Shown here piece after piece: positions 1 to 10,310 of a stretch of DNA of 64,000 nucleotides. The notes below the pieces were generated by a model, which searched no databases, was not told where the DNA came from, and saw nothing but the letters and a program-made list of their open reading frames with translations. The DNA is from Lophium mytilinum (taxonomy: Eukaryota > Ascomycota > Dothideomycetes > Mytilinidiales > Mytilinidiaceae), in assembly GCA_010093605.1 (NCBI GenBank), contig MU004195.1, positions 932,708 to 996,707 of the forward strand, given 5' to 3'. A program made the position numbers and the translations under genes. The first letter of the stretch is position 1, and each line of letters opens with the position of its first letter.

Positions 1-899
1 GGCATGGCCGGGGCTATTGCGAGAATCTGGAGTCGTGGAGGGGTGCTTGGATGTAAGCTTTCCCAGCCGCAAAACTTCACTGGAGACAACTCCGAGCTTG
101 TGCTAATATATGGATTATAGTCTACCAAGGTCTTATCCCATGGGCGTGGATCGAAGCCTCCACCAAAGGCGCCGTCCTCCTTTTCGTCGCCTCGGAAGCC
201 GAGTTCTACGCCAAAAGCTTCGGCGCGCCCGACTTCCTGGCCGGTATAAGTGGAGGCATGACGGGCGGTCTCGCCCAGGCCTACGCGACAATGGGCTTCT
301 GCACCTGCATGAAGACGGTAGAGATCACGAAGCACAAGGTCGCGGCCTCGGGGCAGAAACCGCCAGGAACCCTCCAGACCTTCATGGGCATCTACCGCGC
401 CGAGGGTATCCGCGGCATCAACAAGGGCGTCAACGCCGTTGCGGTGCGCCAGGTCACCAACTGGGGCTCCCGCTTCGGTCTTTCGCGTGTCGCCGAGAAT
501 GGGATCCGCAAGATGACGGGCAAGGGCGACACGGAGAAGCTGGGGGTTTGGGAGAAGATTCTTGCTAGCGCCGTGGGTGGTGGCCTCAGTGCTTGGAACC
601 AGCCGATCGAGGTCATCCGCGTGGAGATGCAGAGCAAGACTGTGGACCCCAACCGGCCGAAGAAGCTGACTGTTAGCACGGCGGCGAAGTATATCTACAG
701 CAACAACGGGATGAAGGGCTTGTATCGCGGCGTTACTCCTAGAATTGCGCTCGGCGTTTGGCAGACGGTCTGCATGGTTGCTTTGGGCGATGTGTAAGTT
801 CCCAGTGTTCTATTGACGAGAGAGCATAGCTAACGGATGAATAGTGCCAAAGATGCTGTTGAGAGGCTCACTGGCGACAGCGTCACGGCGAAGCACTAA
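1..899 (+). CDS. YHM2: Mitochondrial citrate/oxoglutarate carrier YHM2, 5'-partial
   Basis: Mitochondrial carrier (SLC25) family member of the YHM2 type, which exchanges citrate for 2-oxoglutarate across the inner membrane and so supplies cytosolic NADPH. The window opens inside the gene. Exons read 1-52, 121-793 and 845-899 in one frame (introns 53-120 and 794-844, GT..AG). The protein shows the YHM2-typical stretches GGLAQAYATMGFCTCMKT, GINKGVNAVAVRQ and NQPIEVIRVEMQSK, and ends in ..TGDSVTAKH. Two of the three carrier repeats are visible; the N-terminal part lies left of the window. Family assignment is by recalled similarity and is strong. Nothing looks broken. Confidence 0.93.
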
Positions 900-1842
900 A
901 AGGGCGTCTGGATGGCTCGGTCTGCCTGCGAGCTACTGAGATACCAGATGTGCTACTCCGTCTTTTAATTGCTTGTCGTTGCATTTGCTTATATGTTCGT
1001 TCAAGCTCTTGGTTCCAAGTGTTGATAGACGGTGGAAATGGGAGTTTGTTGGTAATCACATGAGCCTGAGAGGCTTTTTCCTTTCTAGTTTCACAGATGT
1101 ATCCTACCACCATAATATCAAATGTTGAAGGACACGCTTGATATCTGCTTGCCCATGGCCCTGTGAAATCCTCCTGAACCCGTGGAGATCTCACAAGCTA
1201 CCTGTGAAATCTCTCCCTGGATCAGATAATCACCATGGTATTCTAGCCCAACGTCTTTAAACACTCTCCTTCCCACTCCACATAACTTCAGTAAAGCACC
1301 ACCCCCATCGTACTTTTAGAATCCCTTACAACATCCTTACAAATCTCTCCGCCACCCCCTCGCCCCCACACGCGTAACAAACCCCGCCAAGCTTTCTTTG
1401 TAAACCACCAAGCGTATCGCGCTCGGGCAGTCATGCTTACTCATACTCCAGCGGATCCCCACTTATCCAATAAGAACGTCCCTGCCAAGCCCAGCCACGC
1501 TTCTTTCAGCTGGCCCAATCTGGGCGGAGATCTGGGCGGAGGTGGTTTATGTCCGGGAGAGCGCCCTGTTTGTACTCCAAGTACGCTCGGGAAGTAGAAC
1601 TGCGAAGCTCCTTTTCTTTCGCTTTTTCGTCGCTGGTTATAGGTATTGTAAGGGCGACGCGTAGATCTTTCTAGATACCTGCGTACGGTGAAGGGGATAG
1701 CGAAAGAGCATAGGATAGCGAGATCGCCTTGTTCACGCGCTGGGAAACTCGTCTCTTCTACTTCTCATTTCCCTTTTATCTCAACCCTCTCCCATCTCCT
1801 CTCATCTCATCAATACTCCACTCCCGACCTCAACCTCAAAAA
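900..1842. other. Intergenic, 3' region of YHM2 and promoter of the LtrA-like gene
   Basis: No coding region is supported here. The last 150 bases before the next start codon are pyrimidine-rich (runs of CTC and TCT), as is common in promoters and 5' leaders of filamentous fungi. I see no repeat or RNA gene. Confidence 0.6.
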
Positions 1843-4269
1843 ATGGCCACCACCCCCACCCCGGCCGACAGCGTCTCCATCGCCCCCACAGCCGTCTCGC
1901 ACCAACACCAACACCAACACCCGCATCTCCACCACACCGGCCGACGGCTGCGGCATTTCCTGCGGCCTGATGGGCGGAAAGTGCATATCGCGGGCTCGCC
2001 AGACGAAGCGGAGAAGCTGAAAAGAACGCTGAGTGTTAGCGAGAAGGAGGGCACGTTTGATCTCGTGATTCATGGGACGGATGAGCATATTGAGGCGCTC
2101 AGGGATAGTCATCAGTGGACGGAGGGGAGGCAGAGGAGGATGAGGGAGGAGCATGGTGGGTTTTGCTGTTTTGTTTTGGTGGATTGATGGGAGAGCCCAC
2201 CCGGATGGAGGAGTGTGCCCGCCCACCCGCCACCCGCTAATGTTTTCCAGGGAATGTTCTGGATGAGTTTGAACGCGTGATTAGGGAATTGGATACGCTG
2301 TCGGAGGAACTGCATGCGGTTTCGCAGCATGCGGTGCAGTTGGATGCGAGTTTTTCGAAGTATGGGTATTCGGCGCATTTGAGTGAGTTTGTTCGTTTTC
2401 TCGCTCTTTCTAACGTTTCCATAAACAGGCTGAAGTGGTAGTGAATTACTCGTCTTTCATCTTTCGTTTTCCTCCAATTTCCCTTTTCGTCCGATTTATT
2501 CCTCGGGCATTCTCTAATATATCGAAAAGGGACAAGAGATAGCCCCGAAGGTTCATCAAATAACTCCACATATGGCGATGGAGCAAGTAGTATCCCTGAA
2601 TCAAAAGCAGACTGGGACGCTGAAAGGGGCCATGGGCAGATCATGAGGTATTTCCGATTTCACCCTTCCATTTTCAAGATACAAATTCTTACACTGTAAT
2701 GTAGTTTCTACAAGAAGCCAATCGTTCGACAATACTTCCACAAAGGCCTACTCTGGCGTGCCCAGGAAGCCCAAGAGGTCGCCAGCTACGAACTATTCGT
2801 CGACCTCCTCTACGTTGGTATTATTGCCATCTCTGGTGATAATGCTGCCGAACACGCGACCGGCCAGTCTCTCCTCAAGTTTGCCATTACTTTTATCTTG
2901 GGATGGAAGTTCTGGTCTGATATCTCGGTTCTGATTGCTTGGTTCGACTCCGATGATATACTCCGGAGGTTCGCTGTGATATGGGTTCTTACTTGTAAGT
3001 GACTTATCACCTATCAATTTGAATGTTTATATATTGACCATGCTACAGGTCTTCTCGGTTTTACCACCAACATGGCAGACTTCTGGGAAGAGACGTATGC
3101 CTCTCTCATCGGCTTCTACCTCGCAGCTAGGCTGTTCATGGCGTGCGCTTACGTATGGCATGGCTATGTGATACCAATGGTCCGAGGTGCAATGGTAAGC
3201 CTCGTTTCTCTTCGAAGTAACCTAAGATCAGTCTAACAGTCTATAGATAGCCAACGCGATCAGCGTCGTCGTCCCCTCAATACTCTGGATCGGCAGCATC
3301 CACGTCGAAGAACCCAACCGCCAAGCCCTGATCTGGATCGCTATCTTCTTCGACCTCTTCGGTGCGAGCATAGTCGTCGCCTGGCAGCGTGCCGGCAGCT
3401 GGCTCAACTTCAGCCCGCGCCTGCTCGAATGGACCAAGAAGCGCTTCGAGTTCTTCCCCGGCGCCAACATCGAGCACAAAATTGAGCGCACCGGCGCCTT
3501 CGTCACCCTCGTCTTCGGCTACTCCGTCGTCGCGCTGCTCTACGAAAACAACGCCGCCTTCGGCATCAACGCCTTCTTCGGTAAAGCGGTTCTCGGCCTC
3601 CTCCAAGCCTTCGCGTTCAACTGGCTCTACTTCGAAATCGACAGCTTCAACCTGCACACCCACGCCATTCGCCGGCATGTGTTTAGCGCGTTGACGTGGA
3701 TGAGCATCCACCTCCCCTTCATCATGTCCTTTGTCATCTCCTCCGCCGCTCTCAGCAAGCTCGTGCTCGCCCACGACACGCCGAATTCGGATCCTGAGAC
3801 TCTCTACGAAACCTACCTCCCGCGCTCTGAAGAGGCGATTAGCGCCGGCCAGCGCTGGTTCTACTGCGCCGGCCTCGGTATCGCCCTCGCGTGTATGGGC
3901 GTCATCTCCAAGACGCACGTGTATAAGACGATCCCGAATCAGCGCCTGCTCAAGAACAAACGCCTTGCCGTGCGTTTCGCTGTCGCTATCATCTTCATTT
4001 GCTTACCGCTTGCGGATGGCCTTAATTCGCTTGAGCTGATCGCCACGACTACGGGGTTGGTGTGGGTTGTGTTAATCGTCGAGTTGCTGGGGAGCACGTG
4101 CGTGCACGAGACGTTCTGGAACGACTGTCGCGGGACGTGCCAGTATAGCGCGAAGTGCCGGGTGACGAAGAAGGAGCTGGAGGCGAGCATGAAGAATGGG
4201 ACGGTGATTAATGTGGAGGATATTGCAAAGCGGGAGAAGGAGGAGAGTGGGGGGATTGGGGGGTTTTAG
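1843..4269 (+). CDS. LtrA-like (low temperature requirement A) membrane protein
   Basis: Six exons join in one frame: 1843-2155, 2251-2382, 2530-2647, 2705-2994, 3049-3194 and 3247-4269, giving 673 residues. The start is in good context (AAAAAATGGCC). Residues 1-190 are hydrophilic and begin with a His/Gln-rich run (HQHQHQHPHLHH). The LtrA domain starts near VRQYFHKGLLWR and ELFVDLLYVGIIA and has roughly eight to ten membrane segments to the C-terminus, which ends in a charged cytosolic tail. LtrA proteins are widespread in bacteria and fungi, but the transported substrate or role is not established; the name comes from a Listeria cold-growth mutant. The fungal form with a long soluble N-terminus is usual. 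Confidence is high in the family and low in any function. Confidence 0.9.
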
Positions 4270-4586
4270 GGGGGGTAAAGGGTGGCAGGTGATAGCGACG
4301 GTGTTTAAAACGTCTTGGCTGGCTTCTGATATTCTGCTACGTCTTCTGGAAATCATGCGCTATGATGCCTCCTCGAGCCTAAACTACGTGTTCTCCGGCC
4401 AAATCATGTTACCGTCCCGCAGACTAATCTTCTTTGCTCTTTCCATCCGACTATAGAGCCCCACTGTGCGTCAAACCCCTCATCTCCTTAACAGTGCTTC
4501 GATTGCCATATCCTTTTCATGACGCGGCCGTCGGGCTGAACGACGACAAAGGAAAAGAACGATAGTGGGTGAATCAAACTATTACA
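4270..4586. other. Short intergenic gap between converging genes
   Basis: About 300 bases between the 3' ends of two convergent genes. I see no coding potential beyond chance open frames and no clear repeat. Confidence 0.5.
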
Positions 4587-5103
4587 TCAAAATTGATCTA
4601 TATGTTGAGCGCGAGTCTGAGAGAAAGTTTCGGCGCCGCCAATATTCACACTGCCGCTTGAGTTGTTTATAACAAATATTCGCCAGTTCTCATCGATAGT
4701 GTTAAGGTAGGACGGGTCGATGTTCACCTGTCCGCCAGCATTGTTGATGGTCACGGCTGGTCTGTTAGATGTAGCAGCAATCTCTACTAGGTCGAAAGCT
4801 TGGTCGAATGCAAATAGGCCTGGAGCTGGGTTTGGGGTCTTACCAGTATATTGTGAAAAACATCTTCATCAAGACGAACAACTTACTTTGACCTCCGGGA
4901 GCAACCGCCCGGCATCCACGGGCAGCAGCTTCGGGTGATACAAACTCGTCGTCTGCTAGCTCGGGTGTGTTTGACGGGTTTTGAAAGAATGAAGAACTCT
5001 GAAGAGGCAACCGCCTAGATCCGTGACGCGATCCATTATTGGATTTACGGCCTGACATATCTTCGGCTGTAGATTCCGCTGGGAGTTTTTGTGTGATGAT
5101 CAA
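4587..5103 (-). CDS. Small protein with two INN..VNI repeats, unknown function
   Basis: Two exons, 5103-4887 and 4825-4587, with a consensus donor (GTAAGT) and a 61-bp intron, give 151 residues. The first 75 residues are polar and probably disordered (Ser, Arg and Asn rich). The second half is ordered-looking and holds two related segments 26 residues apart, VTINNAGGQVNID and FVINNSSGSVNIGG, joined by a hydrophobic/aromatic linker (LNTIDENWR). Paired short beta-prone motifs with N, G and V-x-I-G resemble the layout of amyloid signalling motifs (HET-s repeats, RHIM cores), but this is resemblance only. A second possible start is Met16. The gene lies 257 bp downstream of the kinase gene on the same strand. 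Stop is TGA. I do not recognise a named family. Confidence 0.65.
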
Positions 5104-5360
5104 CCGAGTGCTTGATCGTCCGTCCAGTTAATAGAAGTAGAGTAGCTCTTCTTCTTCTTCGCAAGGTAGACAGGGTCGATTTGAAGAGTGAGAAAGCGGG
5201 GGGCTGTAGCTTTCTTTATACATCTCTGTTCTGTATCAAGGCTGATACCGTGCCGGAATCCCGGATGAAACACAAGATCAATGATATTGATTGCCAAGGT
5301 CTCAACTTCACGCTGGAGTGGGTCCAGCAGAAAATACTCGCTCTATTGGAGGCGTTAAAG

Positions 5361-8293
5361 CTAATCTGCCAAAGGGTCATTATCGGACCCACTGTCAGAA
5401 GATTCATCGTCGTGAATGCAGCATTCTCCGCATAACGGGTTTGTCGCATTGACCTTGATATCTCCCGCCCTGATCTTAAATTGTGCGATCCTGTTGAACA
5501 GTGTTCGAGCTGTCTGCCGTTTCTCGGGCTCTTCTTGAAGCATTCCGCTAATCCAGGTCTCCATAACCGCCAGAATATCTCGTGGCACGTCTTTAGCGAT
5601 CTCCGATGATGCCAACTCGGTCAACCAGTCTGATATGGACGGTAGGTTTTCATAGAATCGATGGCTCTCCGTCCTAGATTTGAAGAACTGGCGCATTTCA
5701 TGTACTGACCTAAGAAGAAATACACTCCACATCTCCAGGAAAACACATCCTAGAGACCATATGTCGGATGACGAATTCCGCTTCTCATAACGAGCGACTT
5801 CAGGCGCACAGTACACAAGGCTCTTGGCTGTGTCCTGCGTCGTGGTACTTCTAGTAAGACTTTCCCAGTCCAACGAAATGCCGAAGTCGGTGAGGAATAC
5901 CTTTCCGCCTTTGACTAGGATATTTTCCGGCTTGATATCCCGATGCCGGATTTTGGAGTCGTGGAGATAGCTCAAGGCACCAGCGAGGCATCCGAAGAAG
6001 GTGGGGAAGGACCGAAGCCTCGACGGCTCGCTTTTTAAAAAATCGTAAAAAGCAGCGAGGTTGTATTCCGCCACAGGGGCTAGGATAATGCCGAAGTACT
6101 TGGAGTCAGTATAACTAGCGATCTGCAGGGCGTTAGTCACGGTGCCACGCATCCTTTGTTGATATAATGTACCAATTCCACGCAATGGCTGTGTCGGATT
6201 CGCTTCAAAATCTCCAGCTCGTTCTTGAAGCTTTTCAATTGGCTGTTGCTGAATTGACCACGGCCTCGGCGAAATCGTTTCCTTGCAAATTCGCGACCAC
6301 TCAGTGAACTCACCACCTTGTCCACGTACCCATAACCGCCTTCGCCAAGCTTTTCTCTTTCGGTGAACGGGAAGACCTCATTCTTTCCGAAGTGCGCATG
6401 CCTCGCCAAACTCGAATTCTCCATGTCGACCGCTTTGGTGAGGACCATTTTCTGTGTCTCGAGGAATTGGTCACGAAGCGAAACACTGAGGCTGCGAGGG
6501 AGCAAGTTGCTGCCTAAGGGTAGCCAAACGTCGTTGATACCTTGGTCGATGAACGTGTCAAGATCTTGTAGCTGACCGATGCGGCGGAGTACGATGTATA
6601 TTCGAGGCGAGTGGCTCCAAGCATGCCTCCCGCTTTCTTTTAAGAGATGGGCAATGTGAAAACAGTCGGCATCAGAATAAGATACTTGAGAGTCAGTGAA
6701 ATAGCTGCCAAGAGTTTTGCCCGGGTTACTGTTCGAGGAAGAGGCTGGTGATTCTAGGGCTGGTGGCGAAGAGTGTTTTTCGGGTGCTGCTAATGATGAA
6801 GATGAGGACAAGCCTCTCCTGGTCTCGAGGTTTGGCCTTTCTTTGTGAGACCCAGCAATAAGCTCACTACAATTCTCGGTACGGTGAGTTCCCGTTTGAG
6901 GAAGCAAATCTGAGGAAACGCTAGATTGCCGATTTTGAGACCCTAAAAATGGGTTCTTGGAACGAACGATGTTTGGGAGTTGCTCGTCAGTCATTTGTGG
7001 CGAGACGTGTTCGCTATTGGCGATTGTCTCCGAGCTGAAGGGCGTAGCGCGAGGGGTTGGGTGAACCCAGGTTTGGATACCCGTACTGGTTTGGACGTAG
7101 TAGTACTCTTGATACCTGTTCATAAAACAACGGTAAGCAAAAGTGAGCCTATTCTGGTGGGAGCGGCGAAGCCTCTATTCTGGTCCTCAATGAACAAAAG
7201 TACGCCAGCGAAAACCATAATACTTTAAGAGCATTGTCGAGAGATCGATGAACTCACTCTTCAGACCAATGGGCAGTCCACCCTGAAGGCAAACTTGGGA
7301 GCAACCTGGAGCCTTTTCGATGGGCAGTCCGCACTGGAGGTAAACTTGGGAAGTCCTTGCTCAAAAGCGCCGATCTGTACATGTTGGACCAATCATCAGA
7401 GCTATCAAACTGATTCGGATGGGATTGATCAGAATCCTGTAGGCCCTTTGCAACCTGAACATCGCGAAAAGAGTTAATTTCGTTTTGCTGCAGCTCCTGA
7501 CGGCGCCTCTCTTCCTCCTCTTGACTCAGCTTTATGGCTAACTGAAGTTCAACCTCCTCTGAAGTTACCCGACCCTCCTTGACTGCGTCTTCCAGAAGGG
7601 CCCCACCTTTAATCAGTGTCCCACCAAGGGTCCGAGGAGAAGGTAAAGGTTTAGAGTATTGAGCTCCACCGTATTTTCTGAGGTGCCGTTCCCGTGCACA
7701 GAGAAGTCGTTCGTCGTCCATGATAAACGCCGTGAGGTCCTTCGCGTAAACTCGTACTTTGTGAGGCTATTTATCATACCGCTGCCATGTGTTGTAGATG
7801 ATTCCAATTACCATCATGCCCCACATCGCGGCCCTCATCGTCAATATACAGAAACTCTTGGGGAGCTTTTAAGATATGTATGTTTTTTCGAGCCCATGTC
7901 ACGCATAGTGTCTTGTCCTCGCGCACGATGTAATCAAGCACTTTCAGAGATTTGAGGACATGACGCCAGTTTCTCCCCTTATCTTGAAGCCGAGCGTCAA
8001 GGGTGTCCATAACCTGATAGAATTCGATTGAACTGTATTCCAATAGTTAGAGGAGCTGGCGAGTCACTGAACAATTTGCAGTACATACTGATTATGAGTG
8101 AACTGTGCTATTTCCGCCAGCTGAGTCTCGTCAGGAGTTCTCCATGGATCATTGCAAGTTGCTAACGCAGTAAGTTTATGCTCGAACGGATCCATAGATT
8201 GAACTTGTGTAGTCTCATACCATCACGAACTTTGATTTCTACAGCTGAATAGCCCTTGGTCACGTTTTTAACGGACCTGAGCAGCTTGGACAT
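5361..8293 (-). CDS. ENTH-UIM-WW-protein kinase fusion
   Basis: Six exons in one frame (8293-8221, 8161-8089, 8032-7812, 7756-7258, 7115-6173, 6122-5361) encode 856 residues. Residues 1-150 are a canonical epsin ENTH domain (MSKLLRSVKNVTKGYS, GRNWRHVLKSLKVLDY), which binds phosphoinositides at endocytic membranes. Residues 188-208 form a ubiquitin-interacting motif (EEVELQLAIKLSQEE). A WW domain spans 275-308 (LPSGWTAHW, YYYVQTSTGIQTWVHP) and straddles the fourth intron. Residues 430-535 match the helical segment typical of an expanded fungal kinase family (HFGKNEVFPF). The kinase looks active: Gly loop GEGGYGYV near 546, ARKRF lysine near 568, HRD near 663, DFG near 682, APE near 709. Introns are 50-59 bp except the one inside the WW domain (142 bp). 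The alternative is two genes (epsin-like and WW-kinase) whose transcripts read through, but the split WW domain argues for one. Confidence 0.8.
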
Positions 8294-8944
8294 CTTGAAT
8301 CGTGGATGAAAAAGCAACGAACTCCGCTCAGAGATCAAAGCTGATTGTGTGACTAGCTCACAGATCCCGTGGCTTCCACCGCTGTGGGTCTGTTGTGCCC
8401 GGATGGCGCTATACTGCGGAATTTCGATTGCGAGCGCCCTCTTCGTCCCCGCAATCTCAGACGGAAGGGTAAGAAGACAGCTCAACACGAGGCCGGCTAT
8501 ATTGAGCTTGATCAATGTAGAGAGACGGACGGTGCCTCTTACTATTATCTAGGAGCTGGCATGTTGATGGAAAGTAGAGGCCCTCGAGAGGACGGATGCG
8601 TTGAGCGTCACGATTCACCAGCCGCCAGCCTTGTCCAGTGAGGCTGAAGTGATTGCCAAGCGGGATTCCCGAACTGGACTAGCGTCAACCTGCGTCTTGC
8701 TGCAAGCTGAGTACCCCGTATAGTGTTTTTGCATTGCAATCTAGGACGGATTGGACTGAAAGCTGGGCTGACTCTACTCTGTACCGACATTCCTTGATGG
8801 GCTGTGTATGCTGTATCTTTGTGTAGTGACACATGCTTTCCGGCCCGTTTCCATCATCCTTCGCTCTTCTGCCCCGATCACATGCCCCCAACCCCGATCA
8901 CGTTATGCTCCGCTGACTAACCCTCTTTTCCCTTCTCTTCTGAC
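8294..8944. other. Intergenic upstream of the ENTH-kinase gene
   Basis: Several short open frames overlap here on both strands, none with recognisable composition, domains or splice support. It probably holds the promoter of the minus-strand kinase gene and the distal promoter of the repeat array to the right. Confidence 0.45.
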
Positions 8945-8952
8945 TATAAAAG
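8945..8952 (+). promoter_or_regulatory. TATA-like box facing the repeat array
   Basis: TATAAAAG lies 79 bases upstream of the first ATGGCTGGGAGGTGATCAAC unit of the array and points toward it. A similar box in opposite orientation lies on the far side at 10298-10306. Function is inferred from sequence only. Confidence 0.45.
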
Positions 8953-9030
8953 CCCGATCCCCCTCAGGCCTCTAATTTCCTCATGGGAGTTCGACAGGAG
9001 TTGATTAAAAATCGCAACCGACATTGCATT

Positions 9031-9840
9031 ATGGCTGGGAGGTGATCAACAACTGCAGCATCGTCTACTATGGGAGGTGGAGGTCCGTGTGGTGGATCAA
9101 CAACAGCATGTCCCCTACGTAATGGGGTGCAGTGCTGGTGGTGCATCAAAAAGGGTATGCGCAGAATGTCATGGGTGGAGTGCTGGCGGATCAAGAACAG
9201 CTATCAGTAAGCTCTATGGCTGGGAGGTGATCAACAACCGCCAGCTGCGTATGATATGGGAGGAGGAGGTTGGTGTGATGGATCACGGAGTGCTGGTGGT
9301 AGATCAAAACGGTCCTGTGTCGAATGTTATGGGTGGAGTGCTGGTGGTAGATCAAAAGGCGCATGCATTGAAATGGAATGGGTGGAGTGCTGGCGGTGGA
9401 TCAACCCCGACCGCGAAGAATGCGATGGGTGCAGTGCTAGTGGATCAAAATGAGATCATAGGAGACTTGATGGGTGGTGGGGATCAAATCCACACATCGT
9501 CCATCGCTATGGAGGGAGTCGTGGTGGGAATAAAACTTTGTAATCGGTCCCGCTCCATGGGTGGAGTGGTCGTCGTTGGGAATCAAACCCTAAAGCAGCA
9601 TATGCTATATGGTTGGAGTAGTGGTCGCTGTGAATCAAATCTCCTGCGCCGAGGACGCCATGGGCGGAGGGGGGTAGGAGTGTTCAAAGATATGGGAAGG
9701 ACTTTCTATGGAGTGGAGGTGCAGGCTGGTGGAGGATCAACACCTCCGGGCAAAAATCCAGATGGGAGGAGGTTGGGAGTGGGTGTTCAACAGAGCAGCT
9801 TCAGGCCCGCGATGGAGCTGGGTGGAGTGGTGCGAGACTT
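9031..9840 (+). repeat. Degenerate tandem array, left (plus) arm, about 16 units
   Basis: About sixteen imperfect units of roughly 40-70 bases follow each other. Each begins ATGG and has a core close to ATGGGTGGAGTGCTGGTGG followed by GATCAA, then 15-25 variable bases. Two units (9031 and about 9213) are nearly identical over ATGGCTGGGAGGTGATCAAC. A 305-codon frame from 9077 runs through much of the array, and a second frame (9256-9453) gives a shorter YGWSAGGRSK repeat, but unit lengths are not multiples of three, so no single frame keeps the repeat. A noncoding or decayed repeat is therefore more likely than a repeat protein. Confidence 0.7.
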
Positions 9841-10087
9841 CTGTGATTATGATGTGGAGCACCGCGTTTCAGTGTCGAACGACAACTTCGAGAAGAGAAG
9901 GGGTATGTATGACACAGTTTCGTTGGAAAGGATTAATATCAACCTTCCGAGTGCTCTCACCAAGTCCAACACTGTGAGAGATGATAAATACTAAGATCGC
10001 TTGATGATGGGTGCTTTCAGTCTTATACAAGATGATTACAACGAAAGGAACAGAATGATGAAGATCATTAACTCAGTGGTGTGCAGA

Positions 10088-10258
10088 CCACCCTCCACAC
10101 ATGGAGGTTGTCGAGGTATATGTTGCTCCATGCGGAGATTGAACGGCGGGTTTTTCCACCACTCCGAGTCCACTCCGACACCATCATTCGAGATCCCCCC
10201 CATATCTGATGGTGCCACATCATCGTCTTCTCCATTTCATTGATCACCTCCAAGCCAT
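10088..10258 (-). repeat. Inverted right arm of the same array
   Basis: Read on the minus strand from 10258 there are about five units of the same kind: ATGGCTTGGAGGTGATCAAT, ATGGGGGGGATCTCG, ATGGTGTCGGAGTGGACTC, and a GTGTGGAGGGTGG core. They face the left arm, so the two arms converge on a spacer of about 250 bases. Identity to the left arm is clear in the ATGGCT.GGAGGTGATCA unit and weaker elsewhere. Confidence 0.55.
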
Positions 10259-10297
10259 TCCCTCCTCCTATCGATCCAAGAGCGGAGGACGACAGAA

Positions 10298-10306
10298 GTT
10301 TTATAC
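10298..10306 (-). promoter_or_regulatory. TATA-like box facing the inverted arm
   Basis: GTATAAAAC on the minus strand lies about 40 bases upstream of the first right-arm unit (10258), mirroring the plus-strand box at 8945. Inferred from sequence only. Confidence 0.35.
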
Positions 10307-10310
10307 CGCA

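Noticed and set aside
3277-3918. 213-codon minus-strand frame rich in Glu, Ala and Val
   Set aside because: It is the antisense of the LtrA-like gene's last exon, a GC-rich coding shadow without domain or splice support.
9077-9994. 305-codon frame through the repeat array as a repeat protein
   Set aside because: Unit lengths are not multiples of three, so the repeat shifts frame from unit to unit; the open frame is probably chance in a G-rich, stop-poor stretch.
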